Of a stretch of DNA of 64,000 bases, positions 38,304-47,222 are shown in pieces. The notes beneath the pieces were generated by a model. The model was given only the letters and a program-made list of their open reading frames with translations. It ran no database searches and was not told the DNA's origin. The DNA is from Oxalobacteraceae bacterium AB_14 (GTDB lineage: Bacteria > Pseudomonadota > Gammaproteobacteria > Burkholderiales > Burkholderiaceae_D), in contig KB906724.1 in NCBI GenBank assembly GCA_000381565.1, forward strand, positions 490,045 through 554,044, written 5' to 3'. The position numbers were made by a program, and so were the translations under genes. The stretch's first letter is position 1. Each line of letters opens with the position of its first letter.

Positions 38304-39305
38304 ATGGCAACAGCCGCAAAGAAACCAGCAGCAAAGAAACCGGCCGCTAAAGCCGCCGCCCCAGCGAAGAAGCCTGTCGCAGCGAAAGCCGCCGCCAAGC
38401 CAGCAGCAAAAGCTGCCGCCAAACCAGCCGCTAAACCAGCCGTGAAAAAAGCCGCTGCCAAGCCAGTCGCGAAAAAAGCCGCCGCTAAACCAGCAGCCAA
38501 GCCAGCAGCAAAAGCAGCAGCTAAACCAGCAGCTAAACCAGCAGCTAAGCCAGCAGTGAAAAAAGCTGTCGCCAAGCCAGTCGCTAAAAAAGCCGCAGCC
38601 AAGCCGGCCGCCAAACCAGCAGCGAAAAAAGCAGCAGCCAAGCCAGCAGCGAAAAAAGTAGCCGCTAAACCAGCAGCGAAAAAAGTCGTCGCCAAAGCAG
38701 CAGCTAAACCAGCAGCGAAAAAAGTAGCAGCCAAGCCAGCAGCGAAGAAAGTCGCCGCCAAGCCAGCAGCGAAAAAAGTCGTCGCCAAAGCCGTCGCCAA
38801 GCCAGCAGCTAAGAAAGCAGCAGCCAAGCCAGCCGCCAAACCAGCAGCAAAAAAAGCGGCAGCCAAGCCAGCAGCGAAAAAAGTCGCCGCCAAACCGGCC
38901 GCCAAGCCAGCAGCTAAAGCAGCAGCCAAGCCAGCAGCTAAAAAAGCTGTAGCCAAAAAACCAGTGGTAAAAGCAGCAGCCAAACCGGCTGCAAAGGCCG
39001 CGGCTAAGCCAGCAGCAAAAAAGCCGGTTAAAGCAGCCGCCAAGCCAGCTGCTAAAAAGCCAGTCGCCAAGAAGGCCGCCGCTAAACCGGTAGCCGCTCC
39101 GGCCACAGCTCCAGTGGTGGCCGCCGCCGCTCCTGTCGCTGTCAAGCCAGCCGCGAAAAAAGCTGCGCCGAAAAAGGCTGCTGCACCGAAGAAGGAAGCT
39201 GTCGCCAAGCCAGCCGCTCCAGCTCCGGCCGCCGCGCCTGCAGCAAAAACCGTGTTGGCGCCGGCCGCAGCATGGCCGTTCCCAACCAGCACCCGTCCTA
39301 GCTAA
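38304..39305 (+). CDS. Histone H1-like / AlgP-like Lys-Ala-Pro repeat protein
   Basis: A 333-residue protein made almost entirely of KPAAKKxxAKPAAK-type repeats, beginning MATAAKKPAAKKPAAKAAAP and ending in a short non-repetitive ALAPAAAWPFPTSTRPS-like tail. It is strongly basic and lacks a signal peptide or membrane segment. It resembles eukaryotic histone H1 tails, Pseudomonas AlgP and Bordetella BpH1, which bind DNA without strict sequence preference. Nucleoid compaction or regulation is inferred. Such repeats vary in length between strains. GAAGGAG precedes the ATG and a perfect terminator follows. Confidence 0.85.
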   Translation: MATAAKKPAAKKPAAKAAAPAKKPVAAKAAAKPAAKAAAKPAAKPAVKKAAAKPVAKKAAAKPAAKPAAKAAAKPAAKPAAKPAVKKAVAKPVAKKAAAKPAAKPAAKKAAAKPAAKKVAAKPAAKKVVAKAAAKPAAKKVAAKPAAKKVAAKPAAKKVVAKAVAKPAAKKAAAKPAAKPAAKKAAAKPAAKKVAAKPAAKPAAKAAAKPAAKKAVAKKPVVKAAAKPAAKAAAKPAAKKPVKAAAKPAAKKPVAKKAAAKPVAAPATAPVVAAAAPVAVKPAAKKAAPKKAAAPKKEAVAKPAAPAPAAAPAAKTVLAPAAAWPFPTSTRPS

Positions 39306-39337
39306 TTAAATAGCTTGGATGCCTGCTGAGGCAATGG

Positions 39338-39374
39338 GCCGCTGTGTGAGACAATCACACAGCGGCTTTTTTTT
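39338..39374 (+). terminator. Rho-independent terminator of the histone-like gene
   Basis: A perfect 12-bp stem GCCGCTGTGTGA/TCACACAGCGGC with a 5-base loop is followed by eight T residues. Confidence 0.92.
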
Positions 39375-39385
39375 GGAGGGGACTC

Positions 39386-39916
39386 GTGCTCAGTATCGTT
39401 AAGTTGATTGTCGACGCCATCGCCACCCTGTTGGGCGGGGCTTTATTGTTGCGTTTCTGGATGCAAGCGATCCGTGTCCGCCCACCGGCATCGGTGGCCC
39501 AATTTACCTTCCAGCTATCGGACTGGCTGGTGCGCCCGCTGCGCCGCATCGTGCCCGGCGTGGGCGGCTATGACTGGGCCAGCCTGATCGGCGCCTTCCT
39601 GATCGTGCTGCTGGCCACCTCGGTGATGTATCTGGCCGGCTGGACCACGCCGCTGGTGCTGCTGATGGCCTTTCAGCGCTTCCTCGAATGGATACTGTAC
39701 GGCTTCATGGCCTTGCTGGTGATCGAGGCGATCTTCAGCTGGGTGAACCCGCATGCGCCGCTGGCGCCGTTCGTGCGCGCGCTCAACGAGCCGCTGCTGC
39801 GGCCGCTGCGCCGCGTGGTGCCGCTGGTCGGCAACCTGGACCTGTCGCTGCTGGTGGCGCTGATTCTGCTGCAGATCGCGCTGCTGGTGCTGGGCATGCT
39901 GTTCAGCGGACGCTGA
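39386..39916 (+). CDS. YggT family membrane protein (two YggT domains)
   Basis: A 176-residue inner-membrane protein with two copies of the YggT unit: hydrophobic helices followed by SDWLVRPLRRIVPG and NEPLLRPLRRVVPLVGNLDL. YggT proteins are widespread and linked loosely to osmotic tolerance and cell-division neighbourhoods; the mechanism is not known. The GTG start at 39386 has GGAGGG upstream and begins 12 bp after the previous terminator, so the T-rich terminator lies just ahead of its ribosome site and the promoter must be inside or upstream of that hairpin. Confidence 0.85.
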   Translation: MLSIVKLIVDAIATLLGGALLLRFWMQAIRVRPPASVAQFTFQLSDWLVRPLRRIVPGVGGYDWASLIGAFLIVLLATSVMYLAGWTTPLVLLMAFQRFLEWILYGFMALLVIEAIFSWVNPHAPLAPFVRALNEPLLRPLRRVVPLVGNLDLSLLVALILLQIALLVLGMLFSGR

Positions 39917-39930
39917 CCCGTCCTTCAAGT

Positions 39931-39992
39931 AAAAAGCCCCGTCGGCCTGAACGCGCTCAAGATCGCGCTCAGTGCAGACGGGGCTTTTTTTT
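39931..39992. terminator. Bidirectional terminator between yggT-like and kinase genes
   Basis: AAAAAGCCCCGTC (39931-39943) pairs with GACGGGGCTTTTTTTT (ending 39992), enclosing an inner GAACGCGCTC/GATCGCGCTC segment. Placed between convergent genes, it can serve both. Confidence 0.85.
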
Positions 39993-40018
39993 CGCGCGCC
40001 GACAGTGCGCCTTGCTGA

Positions 40019-40957
40019 TTAGTAGCGGTAGCCGAAGGCCGCTTCGAAGCGGTCGGCGATCTCGGCGGCCGTCAGCTGGTGGTTCTGCGCGCCCTTGCTG
40101 GCGATCTTGATCGCGCCCAGCAGGCTGGCCAGGCGGCCGGTGGTTTCCCACTTCCAACCATTGGTGATGCCGAATATCAGGCCGGCGCGGTAGGCGTCGC
40201 CGCAGCCGGTCGGGTCGATGGCCGCGGCCACCGGCACGGCCGGGATCTCGATGCGCTGGCCGCCGGTGTAAATCTCCGAACCCTTTTCGCCGCGCGTGAT
40301 GATCAGCGCTTCCAGGCGGCTGGCGATATCCGGCACGGTCAGGCCGGTGCGGTCCATCAGCAGTTCGATCTCGTAGTCGTTGGCGGTGACGTAGGTGGCC
40401 TGCTCGATGAACGCGATCAGCTCGTCGCAGTTGAACATCGGCAGCTGCTGGCCCGGATCGAAGATGAACGGGATCTGCAGCTTGGCCAGGTCGACCGCGT
40501 GCTTCTTCATGCCCAGGTGGCCGTCCGGCGAGATGATGGCGAGCGCGGCAGGACCGGCCTTGGCGATGTCGTTCTCGTGCGCGTAGGACATGGCGCCGGG
40601 GTGGAAGGCGTTGATCTGGTTGTTGTCTTCGTCGGCGGTGACGAAGCACTGGGCGTTGTAGGCTTCCGGCTTGATCAGGATGTTGTCGGTGGACAGGCCC
40701 AGCTTGCGGAAGCGCTCCATGTAGGCGCTGTTGTCCTGGCCCATGACGCCGACGATGCGCGGCTCGCCGCCCAGCATCTGCAGGTTGTAGGCGATGTTGG
40801 GCGCGCAGCCGCCGAACTCGGTACGCATGGTCGGCGCCAGGAAGGAGACGTTGACCTTGTGCAGCTGGTCGGCCAGCAGGATGCTGTCGAAGCGGCCGGG
40901 GAATTGCAGGATGGTGTCGATTGCGATCGAGCCGCAAATCAAAGAGGTCTGGGTCAT
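40019..40957 (-). CDS. PfkB family carbohydrate/adenosine kinase
   Basis: A 312-residue PfkB-type sugar or nucleoside kinase. It has the N-terminal GSIAIDTILQFPGRF, the substrate loop FGGCAPNIAYNLQMLGG and the ATP/anion-hole motif DPTGCGDAYRAG with the catalytic aspartate. The pattern is close to the adenosine-kinase/carbohydrate-kinase group found in betaproteobacteria; the true substrate (adenosine, ribose or other) cannot be fixed by eye. It is the last gene of a long minus-strand block, 9 bp after the DUF3426 gene. Confidence 0.85.
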   Translation of the reverse strand: MTQTSLICGSIAIDTILQFPGRFDSILLADQLHKVNVSFLAPTMRTEFGGCAPNIAYNLQMLGGEPRIVGVMGQDNSAYMERFRKLGLSTDNILIKPEAYNAQCFVTADEDNNQINAFHPGAMSYAHENDIAKAGPAALAIISPDGHLGMKKHAVDLAKLQIPFIFDPGQQLPMFNCDELIAFIEQATYVTANDYEIELLMDRTGLTVPDIASRLEALIITRGEKGSEIYTGGQRIEIPAVPVAAAIDPTGCGDAYRAGLIFGITNGWKWETTGRLASLLGAIKIASKGAQNHQLTAAEIADRFEAAFGYRY

Positions 40958-40966
40958 GATAGGTCT

Positions 40967-42445
40967 TTAAGGATAGAAGACTGCGATGTGATAGCCGGAT
41001 GCCTTCAGCTGGCTCAATTCGAAGTACAGTTTGACAGATTGTTCGGTGTGCGGGGCAAAGCCCTTGTCGAGCGCGACGTCGGCGCCCAGGTATTCGCGCG
41101 GCGTGAACACGCGGCGCAACACGGCCTTGTCGCTGGCGTCGTCGAGCACCAGTTCGATGTGCGGCCAGGCTTGCGCGGTGGCGCTCTGGTTGCGCAGCTG
41201 GGTGGCGAAGGAGAACGTGGTCTCGCTCAGGGTTTGCAGTTCGCCCTGTTCGATGCCGATGTCGTCGATCTGGGCCGGCAGTTCGATCTTGCAGCCGAGC
41301 GCGTTGCAAGCGGCCGTCAGCGCCGGCTTGAGCGGCGGCAGCGCGGCGGCGATCTGGTTGCGGAAGGTGGTCAGGCCCTGGGCCGCCAGCGTCGTCAGCA
41401 GCAGCAGCGTGCCCACGCTCATGGCGATGGTCGCGGCCTTGCCGAACTTCTGGCGGCGGCGGTCGCGCTTGATGAAGCCGGGTTCCTCGGCATCGTCGTC
41501 GGCGGCGGGCTCGTCCGGCAGGAGCCCGTGCGCGTGGACGGCCTGGACCTGGGCCTCGGCCAGACCGGCGGAGGACAGCTGCACCAGCGCCTCCTGGTCG
41601 ACTTCGTCGAGTTCGTTGAAGCGCTCGGCCTCGCTGATGGATGCGGCGGCGCTGGCGGCGACCGGCGCGGCGTCCAGCGTCGGCTCGCGGCGCTCGTCGG
41701 CCAGCATGGAGGTGAAGGCGACCGGCGGGGCGTCGGGCTCGGCGGCATCATGCTCCATGACGGCCAGTTCGGCTTGCAGCGCGGCTGCCAGTTCCTCGTC
41801 CGATATGGCTTCGATGTTGAGCGCGTTTTCGAACGGCTCGGCATGGGGTTCGGCATCCCGGTGCGGTTCCTCGTCGGCGGATAGGGCGGGCTCGGGTTCA
41901 GGCGCAGGCGCAGGTTCAGGTTCAGCGACCGGCCCGAGGTCGACGTCGAGGTCGAGGTCGAGGTCGAGGTCGAGGTCAAGCGCGGCTTCCACGGCGGGTG
42001 GCAGGCCGGGCGGCTCGGCCGGCAGGGCCAGCGGGCTGATGGCGATCGCTGCGTCGTCGTAGCGGCCGTCGTCGTCGGGCTGGCCGGCGTCGGCCGGCGA
42101 TTCGGACTCGACGGCGGCTGGCGCGTCGGCCGGCGCGAGCGCTTCGGCCGCGTCCATCGCGGTGTCGAGCTCGAGCGTGTAGATGGGTTCGGCGGGGGCG
42201 CTGCCCAGCACATCGGCGGCGCGGGTGTCCAGCGCGGCCATCTTCTGGTCGAAGGGCTTGGTGTCAGGCAGCAGGGCGGGGGAGGGCGCCGGGGAGGGCG
42301 CGGCGAGCGGCTCCAGCAGGGCCGCGTTGCCGTCAAAGACTTCATTGCAGGAGCCACAGCGCACTATGCCCCCACGTAATTTCAACTGGTCATGGGCGAC
42401 CCGAAATATCGTGTTGCAGTGGGGGCATTTGGTGGCGAGCGCCAT
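40967..42445 (-). CDS. Zinc-ribbon DUF3426 protein
   Basis: A 492-residue protein: an MJ0042-type zinc ribbon at the N-terminus (CPHC...CGSC, residues 8-34), a long acidic Ala/Pro/Glu-rich middle, one membrane helix around residue 340 (AATIAMSVGTLLLLTTLAAQ), and a C-terminal DUF3426 domain facing the periplasm (YFELSQLKASGYHIAVFYP). The middle contains the run DLDLDLDLDLDV, coded by perfect GAGGTC-type hexamer repeats at about 41943-41978, which are prone to slippage. The gene habitually follows prmA in betaproteobacteria. The function is unknown. Confidence 0.82.
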   Translation of the reverse strand: MALATKCPHCNTIFRVAHDQLKLRGGIVRCGSCNEVFDGNAALLEPLAAPSPAPSPALLPDTKPFDQKMAALDTRAADVLGSAPAEPIYTLELDTAMDAAEALAPADAPAAVESESPADAGQPDDDGRYDDAAIAISPLALPAEPPGLPPAVEAALDLDLDLDLDLDVDLGPVAEPEPAPAPEPEPALSADEEPHRDAEPHAEPFENALNIEAISDEELAAALQAELAVMEHDAAEPDAPPVAFTSMLADERREPTLDAAPVAASAAASISEAERFNELDEVDQEALVQLSSAGLAEAQVQAVHAHGLLPDEPAADDDAEEPGFIKRDRRRQKFGKAATIAMSVGTLLLLTTLAAQGLTTFRNQIAAALPPLKPALTAACNALGCKIELPAQIDDIGIEQGELQTLSETTFSFATQLRNQSATAQAWPHIELVLDDASDKAVLRRVFTPREYLGADVALDKGFAPHTEQSVKLYFELSQLKASGYHIAVFYP

Positions 42446-42453
42446 TGCTGTGG

Positions 42454-43386
42454 TTAGCGCGCCGCGGGAACCACATCGCTGCCGAGGCGGCCGTGCAGCG
42501 CCACCCAGCCGTCTTGCTCAGCCCACACGCCCAGCTTGATGAACGGCGCATACGCTGCCGCCACTTCCTCGGCCTGGCGCGCCAGCACGCCGGACAGGAC
42601 CAGCGCGCCGCCGTCGGCCACGCGGCCCGACAGCATCGGCGCCATCAGCTTCAGCGGGCTCGACAGGATGTTGGCGACCACGATGTCGAAACGCTGCGTG
42701 GCATGCTTCGATTGCGCGAAGGTGTCCGGCAGGAAGTACTCGATCTCGCACTTGTTGCGCAGCGCGTTGTCGGCCGCCGACTCGATCGCCTGCGGATCGA
42801 TGTCCACGCCGACCACTTCGCCGGCGCCGACCTTCTTGGCCACCATGGCCAGGATGCCGGAGCCGCAACCGTAGTCGAGCACGGTCTTGTCCGGCGCCGG
42901 ATTCGCTTCCAGCCATTCCATGCACAGGCGGGTGGTCGGGTGCGAGCCGGTGCCGAAGGCCAGGCCCGGATCGAGTTCCAGGATCAGGCCGTTGGCGTCC
43001 GGCGCTTCGTGCCAGCTCGGCACGACCCAGATGTTCTTGCCGATGTGGATGGGCGCGAACTGCGATTGCGTCAAGCGCACCCAATCCTGCTCTTCCACCT
43101 TGCGGGTGGTGAACTTCGGCAGGGTGGTCAGGCCGACCTGGCCGGCGGCGGCCGCCACGATCACGGCCTGGTCGTCGTCCTCGTTGGTCAGGGCGACCAC
43201 GCGGCTGTGATCCCAGGCCGCTTCGGTCGGTTCCATGCCCGGCTCGCCGAACAGCGGTCGTTCCGCGTCGGTGCCTTCGTCCGCGTCTTCCACGGACACC
43301 GACAGCGCGCCCACGTCCATCAGGGCTTCCGACAGTGCTTCCGCGTGGTCGCGGGCGATTTCGATGACGATTTCAGTCCAGCTCAT
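42454..43386 (-). CDS. prmA: Ribosomal protein L11 methyltransferase
   Basis: PrmA trimethylates ribosomal protein L11. The 310-residue protein has the N-terminal L11-binding domain ([20 protein letters not shown]), the SAM-binding motif [20 protein letters not shown] followed by VVGVDIDP, and the NPPY-like [10 protein letters not shown]. The ATG shares one base with the accC stop (TAATG), giving translational coupling. The order accB-accC-prmA is typical of this group. Confidence 0.95.
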   Translation of the reverse strand: MSWTEIVIEIARDHAEALSEALMDVGALSVSVEDADEGTDAERPLFGEPGMEPTEAAWDHSRVVALTNEDDDQAVIVAAAAGQVGLTTLPKFTTRKVEEQDWVRLTQSQFAPIHIGKNIWVVPSWHEAPDANGLILELDPGLAFGTGSHPTTRLCMEWLEANPAPDKTVLDYGCGSGILAMVAKKVGAGEVVGVDIDPQAIESAADNALRNKCEIEYFLPDTFAQSKHATQRFDIVVANILSSPLKLMAPMLSGRVADGGALVLSGVLARQAEEVAAAYAPFIKLGVWAEQDGWVALHGRLGSDVVPAAR

Positions 43387-44771
43387 TATTGTGGCGCCTT
43401 GTTACTCAAACTCAGTTTATGCAGGTCCGGCATGTCTGCCAGCTTTTGTTCCAGATAGTGGATGTTGGTGCCGCCTTCGATGAAGCGGGCGTCGACCATC
43501 AGCTCACGGTGCAGCGGGATGTTGGTCGAGATGCCCTCGACCACCATTTCCGACAGCGCGATCTGCATGCGGCGGATCGCCTGCTCGCGGGTGGCGCCGT
43601 AGGTGATCACCTTGCCGATCATCGAATCGTAGTGCGGCGGTACATAATACCCCGCATAAGCGTGCGAGTCGACGCGCACGCCCGGACCGCCCGGCACGTG
43701 CCAGGAAGTGATGCGCCCTGGCGACGGCGTGAACTTGAACGGGTCTTCGGCGTTGATGCGGCACTCGACGGCGTGGCCGGACAGCATCACGTCGCGCTGG
43801 CGGAAGCGCAGCTTCTCGCCGGCGGCGATGCGGATCTGTTCCTGCACGATGTCGATGCCGGTGATCATTTCGGTGACCGGGTGTTCGACCTGCACGCGGG
43901 TGTTCATCTCGATGAAGTAGAACTCGCCGTTCTCATACAGGAACTCGAAGGTGCCGGCGCCGCGGTAGCCGATCTTGCGGCAGGCTTCGGCGCAGCGGTC
44001 GCCGACTTTTTCGATCAGCTTGCGCGGGATGCCCGGCGCCGGCGCCTCTTCGATGACCTTCTGGTGGCGGCGCTGCATCGAGCAGTCGCGTTCGCCCAGC
44101 CAGACGGCGTTCTTGTGTTCGTCGGCCAGGATCTGGATTTCCACGTGACGCGGATTTTCCAGGTACTTCTCCATATAGACTTCCGGATTGCCGAAGGCGG
44201 TGCCCGCTTCGGTCTTGGTCATCGCCACGGCGTTGATCAGCGCGGCCTCGGTATGCACCACGCGCATGCCGCGGCCACCGCCGCCGCCGGCCGCCTTGAT
44301 GATGACCGGGTAGCCGACCTTGCGCGCAATTTGCACGATCGTCTTTGGATCATCCGGCAACGCGCCGTCCGAACCCGGCACGCACGGCACGCCGGCCTTG
44401 ATCATGGTTTGCTTGGCGGAGACCTTGTCGCCCATCAGGCGGATCGATTCCGAGCGGGGGCCGATGAAGACGAAGCCGGATTTTTCCACGCGTTCGGCGA
44501 AGTCGGCGTTTTCCGACAGGAAGCCATAGCCCGGGTGGATCGCTTCGGCGTCCGTCACTTCGGCGGCGCTGATGATGGCTGGCATGTTCAGGTAGCTGAG
44601 CGTCGACGGCGCAGGGCCGATGCACACCGATTCATCCGCCAACTTCACGTATTTGGCGTCTTTGTCTGCTTCCGAGTGGACCACAACCGTCTTGATGCCC
44701 ATTTCGCGGCAAGCGCGCTGGATACGGAGGGCAATTTCGCCACGGTTGGCAATGAGGATTTTTTCAAACAT
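43386..44771 (-). CDS. accC: Biotin carboxylase subunit of acetyl-CoA carboxylase
   Basis: AccC carboxylates biotin on AccB, using ATP and bicarbonate, for malonyl-CoA synthesis. The 461-residue ATP-grasp enzyme shows [20 protein letters not shown], the glycine-rich loop [35 protein letters not shown] and the catalytic [16 protein letters not shown] region. The ATG at 44771 is the family start; a longer frame has no similarity. It lies 111 bp after accB. Confidence 0.97.
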   Translation of the reverse strand: MFEKILIANRGEIALRIQRACREMGIKTVVVHSEADKDAKYVKLADESVCIGPAPSTLSYLNMPAIISAAEVTDAEAIHPGYGFLSENADFAERVEKSGFVFIGPRSESIRLMGDKVSAKQTMIKAGVPCVPGSDGALPDDPKTIVQIARKVGYPVIIKAAGGGGGRGMRVVHTEAALINAVAMTKTEAGTAFGNPEVYMEKYLENPRHVEIQILADEHKNAVWLGERDCSMQRRHQKVIEEAPAPGIPRKLIEKVGDRCAEACRKIGYRGAGTFEFLYENGEFYFIEMNTRVQVEHPVTEMITGIDIVQEQIRIAAGEKLRFRQRDVMLSGHAVECRINAEDPFKFTPSPGRITSWHVPGGPGVRVDSHAYAGYYVPPHYDSMIGKVITYGATREQAIRRMQIALSEMVVEGISTNIPLHRELMVDARFIEGGTNIHYLEQKLADMPDLHKLSLSNKAPQ

Positions 44772-44882
44772 GATAGGTTCGCGTATGTCTGTGAGCACCG
44801 GCAGGCCGGTAACGTCAGGTAGAGGAGGGAATGCGGACCAAGCCGGCGCGCCCGTCACCGATGGGGAGGGCGCAGGCCGGTC

Positions 44883-45347
44883 TTAGCCTATCACAAACAG
44901 CGGTTGGCCGAATTCGACCGGTTGGCCGTTCTCGACCAGGATCTGGGTGATCGTGCCGGACTTGTCGGCGTCGATTTCATTCAGCAGCTTCATCGCTTCG
45001 ATGATGCACAGGGTGTCGCCTTCCTTGACCACGGCGCCCACTTCGACAAACGCCGGCGAGCCAGGTGCGGACGAGCGGTAGAAGGTGCCGACCATCGGCG
45101 ACTTGACCACATGGCCGGTCGGCTCGGCGGCGACGGCGGCGACCGGCGCAGCAGCGGCGGCCGGTGCGGCAGGCGGGGCGGCGTGATATTGCGGCATGCC
45201 TTGCGGCTGCATCATCACCATCTGGTTTTGCGGCATGGCGGACGACTTGACGATACGTACTTTGCTCTCGCCTTCGGTCACTTCGAGTTCGGCGATATCC
45301 GATTCCGCGACCAAATCAATCAAGGTCTTCAGCTTGCGTAAATCCAT
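44883..45347 (-). CDS. accB: Biotin carboxyl carrier protein
   Basis: AccB carries biotin between the two half-reactions of acetyl-CoA carboxylase. The 154-residue protein has a short N-terminal helical region, an Ala/Pro-rich linker (about 55-75) and a biotinyl domain with the target Lys120 in [12 protein letters not shown]. The ATG follows GGGGGTTAC. It is preceded by aroQ in the same direction, as in many proteobacteria. Confidence 0.96.
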   Translation of the reverse strand: MDLRKLKTLIDLVAESDIAELEVTEGESKVRIVKSSAMPQNQMVMMQPQGMPQYHAAPPAAPAAAAAPVAAVAAEPTGHVVKSPMVGTFYRSSAPGSPAFVEVGAVVKEGDTLCIIEAMKLLNEIDADKSGTITQILVENGQPVEFGQPLFVIG

Positions 45348-45436
45348 GTAACCCCCAGGAATGTCTTTGTTATGTAAGTATGGAGCGGTGCGCCTTGTGG
45401 GCGGAACCGCGCGAAATTGCGCGCAGATCGCGTAGA

Positions 45437-45874
45437 TTATCGCTTTTTAAGTACGAAGTCGATGGCAAACCGATATCCTTCGATGCCCAGTCCGCAAATA
45501 GTACCTATAGCGATCGCGCTAAGAAAAGAGTGGTGGCGAAACGACTCGCGCTGGTAAATATTCGAAATATGCACTTCAACAAACGGTATCGCCACGCCCG
45601 CCAGGGCGTCGCGCAGGGCCACGCTGGTGTGCGTCAGGCCGCCCGGGTTGATGACGATGGCGTCCACGCCTTCCGCCCTGGCGGCATGGATACGGTCGAT
45701 CAGCGCTCCTTCGTGGTTGCTCTGGAAGCAGGACAAGCTCGCGCCCGCTGCCTGGGCTTGCGCCTGGGCTGCGTGTTCGATGTCGGCCAAAGTGCTAGCG
45801 CCGTAGACCTCTGGCTCGCGGCTACCCAGTAAATTCAGGTTGGGACCGTTGAGCAGTAGGAGGTTTTTTGCCAT
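45437..45874 (-). CDS. aroQ: Type II 3-dehydroquinate dehydratase
   Basis: AroQ converts 3-dehydroquinate to 3-dehydroshikimate in the shikimate pathway. The 145-residue enzyme has the catalytic loop residues Arg19 and Tyr24 (GSREPEVYG), Asn76 (VINPGG) and His102 (EVHISN), all of the dodecameric type II family. Another shikimate gene, aroE, lies at 52846 on the other strand. AroQ-accB-accC is a common order. Confidence 0.96.
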   Translation of the reverse strand: MAKNLLLLNGPNLNLLGSREPEVYGASTLADIEHAAQAQAQAAGASLSCFQSNHEGALIDRIHAARAEGVDAIVINPGGLTHTSVALRDALAGVAIPFVEVHISNIYQRESFRHHSFLSAIAIGTICGLGIEGYRFAIDFVLKKR

Positions 45875-45957
45875 GGTTCAGGACCGTTTTCCGCGAAAGT
45901 TCCGCATTTTGCCGCCAACCGCCGGCATTGGCAAGAGAAAAAAACTTGCAAAACTAT

Positions 45958-46506
45958 TTACAGAGTTGCGAGGTCCTTGCGCAGCTCGTCAAACTTCAGG
46001 CGGCCCAGATAGGTCTTCTTGACCTGGCCGTCGGCGCCGATCAGCACCGTGTAGGGGAGGCCGCCGCCACCGTTGCCGAACGAGCGCGAGAGGTCGGTGC
46101 CGGCCATGCCGGCCACGAAGACCGGGTAGCTGATGTTGAACTTGTTGCTAAATTCGGCGATATTTGTTGGCGAATCGATACCGATTCCGATAACTTGCAG
46201 CTTCTTACCCTCTTCTCCGGCGGCCAGCGCCGACAGCTCCGGCATCTCCTGCACGCAGGGGCCGCACCACGGCGCCCAGAAATTGACCAGCATGGCCTTG
46301 CCTTTATATTGGGCCAGCGACTGCGGCACGCCTTTGGCGTCCGGCAGCGACTGCTTATACAAGGCGTCCACCGGACCGGTGACGCCGGCCGGCTGGGTGG
46401 TGGTGAGCGGCGGCGCCGGCGGTTTTTTATTTAAGCCGACGTAGGCGCCGGAGGCGCCGAATAGCACAGCGACAACAACGTAGGCGGCGAGATGTTTTTG
46501 GTTCAT
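45958..46506 (-). CDS. TlpA-type membrane-anchored thiol:disulfide oxidoreductase
   Basis: The 182-residue protein has an N-terminal membrane anchor (HLAAYVVVAVLFGASGAYVG), a Pro-rich linker, and a thioredoxin fold with the redox pair Cys81/Cys84 in FWAPWCGPCVQEM and cis-proline in GGLPYTVLI. It would reduce periplasmic disulfides, for example in cytochrome c maturation. The ATG overlaps the stop of the upstream gene by 4 bp. The G-rich loop FGNGGGGLP before the cis-proline is slightly unusual. Confidence 0.88.
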   Translation of the reverse strand: MNQKHLAAYVVVAVLFGASGAYVGLNKKPPAPPLTTTQPAGVTGPVDALYKQSLPDAKGVPQSLAQYKGKAMLVNFWAPWCGPCVQEMPELSALAAGEEGKKLQVIGIGIDSPTNIAEFSNKFNISYPVFVAGMAGTDLSRSFGNGGGGLPYTVLIGADGQVKKTYLGRLKFDELRKDLATL

Positions 46507-47144
46507 GGTTGAGATTGGTCAGGGTTTTGGTGAGTACTGTTAACTAGTAGGGCGCGCACGGCGGCGGTATCGGCGCGCATCAATTTGCCGTCGCCGCGGG
46601 TTTTGACCGCGCCGCGCAAGTCGTCGAGTTCATACAGGGCGGCGTGCACGCCTTCCTTGTGCCACATGAAGCTGACGGTTTCGACCGAGCCGTGGCGCGG
46701 CCCCTTGAAGTGCGGCGTCTCGGAGATGTCGATCTGCAAATTGCGGTTCAGCAGGAAGATCTCCACCTCCTTGGCGCTGTCGGCGAACAGCTGCAAGTGG
46801 ATGTCGTCGTGCGGGCCGGCCGTGCCGTTCAAGACGGCGCCGGTCAGGTAGGGATGGAAGGCGGCCAGGCCGTCCATGATGTCGATCGCCAGGGTGCGCA
46901 GCCGGAACAGGCGCGCGGGCTGGGTGTCGGCATGGAATAGCGACTGGTAGATCCGCACTTCCGCCTCGATCTGGGCGTTGTCCGGCAGCAGGTTGGGCGG
47001 CGGCTGGGTGTCGCCGAGGATCTGCCTGGCGGCCTTGCGCTTGGCGGCGTTGTAGTCCAGGCCGTCCTGGGCGATCAGGCGTGCGGCGGCCGCGGCGATC
47101 TCCGCACGCAGCAGCAGGACTTCTTCGATAACATTCGGCGTCAT
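46503..47144 (-). CDS. Conserved protein, possibly nucleotidyltransferase-like
   Basis: A 213-residue soluble protein. Its N-terminal helix (VIEEVLLLRAEIAAAAARLI) and the region LTGAVLNGTAGPHDDIHLQL followed by FADSAKEVEIFLLN resemble the G[GS]...DxDxx pattern of nucleotidyltransferase folds, with DD at the metal-site position. The family is known to me only as a conserved hypothetical between mpl and a TlpA gene in betaproteobacteria. Function is unassigned. It is the first gene of the minus-strand block and diverges from mpl over about 80 bp. Confidence 0.6.
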   Translation of the reverse strand: MTPNVIEEVLLLRAEIAAAAARLIAQDGLDYNAAKRKAARQILGDTQPPPNLLPDNAQIEAEVRIYQSLFHADTQPARLFRLRTLAIDIMDGLAAFHPYLTGAVLNGTAGPHDDIHLQLFADSAKEVEIFLLNRNLQIDISETPHFKGPRHGSVETVSFMWHKEGVHAALYELDDLRGAVKTRGDGKLMRADTAAVRALLVNSTHQNPDQSQP

Positions 47145-47222
47145 GGACGAGATAATACTCTTAACCGGGAAAAGGGCGTCGGGTCGGGTAAAATCCCGTA
47201 TTCATTCGTCGTCTTGATCACT

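Noticed and set aside
38304..39305. Possible CRISPR or satellite array from regular short DNA repeats
   Set aside because: The repeats are codon-phased KPAAK coding units in one open frame, with no spacers of constant length.
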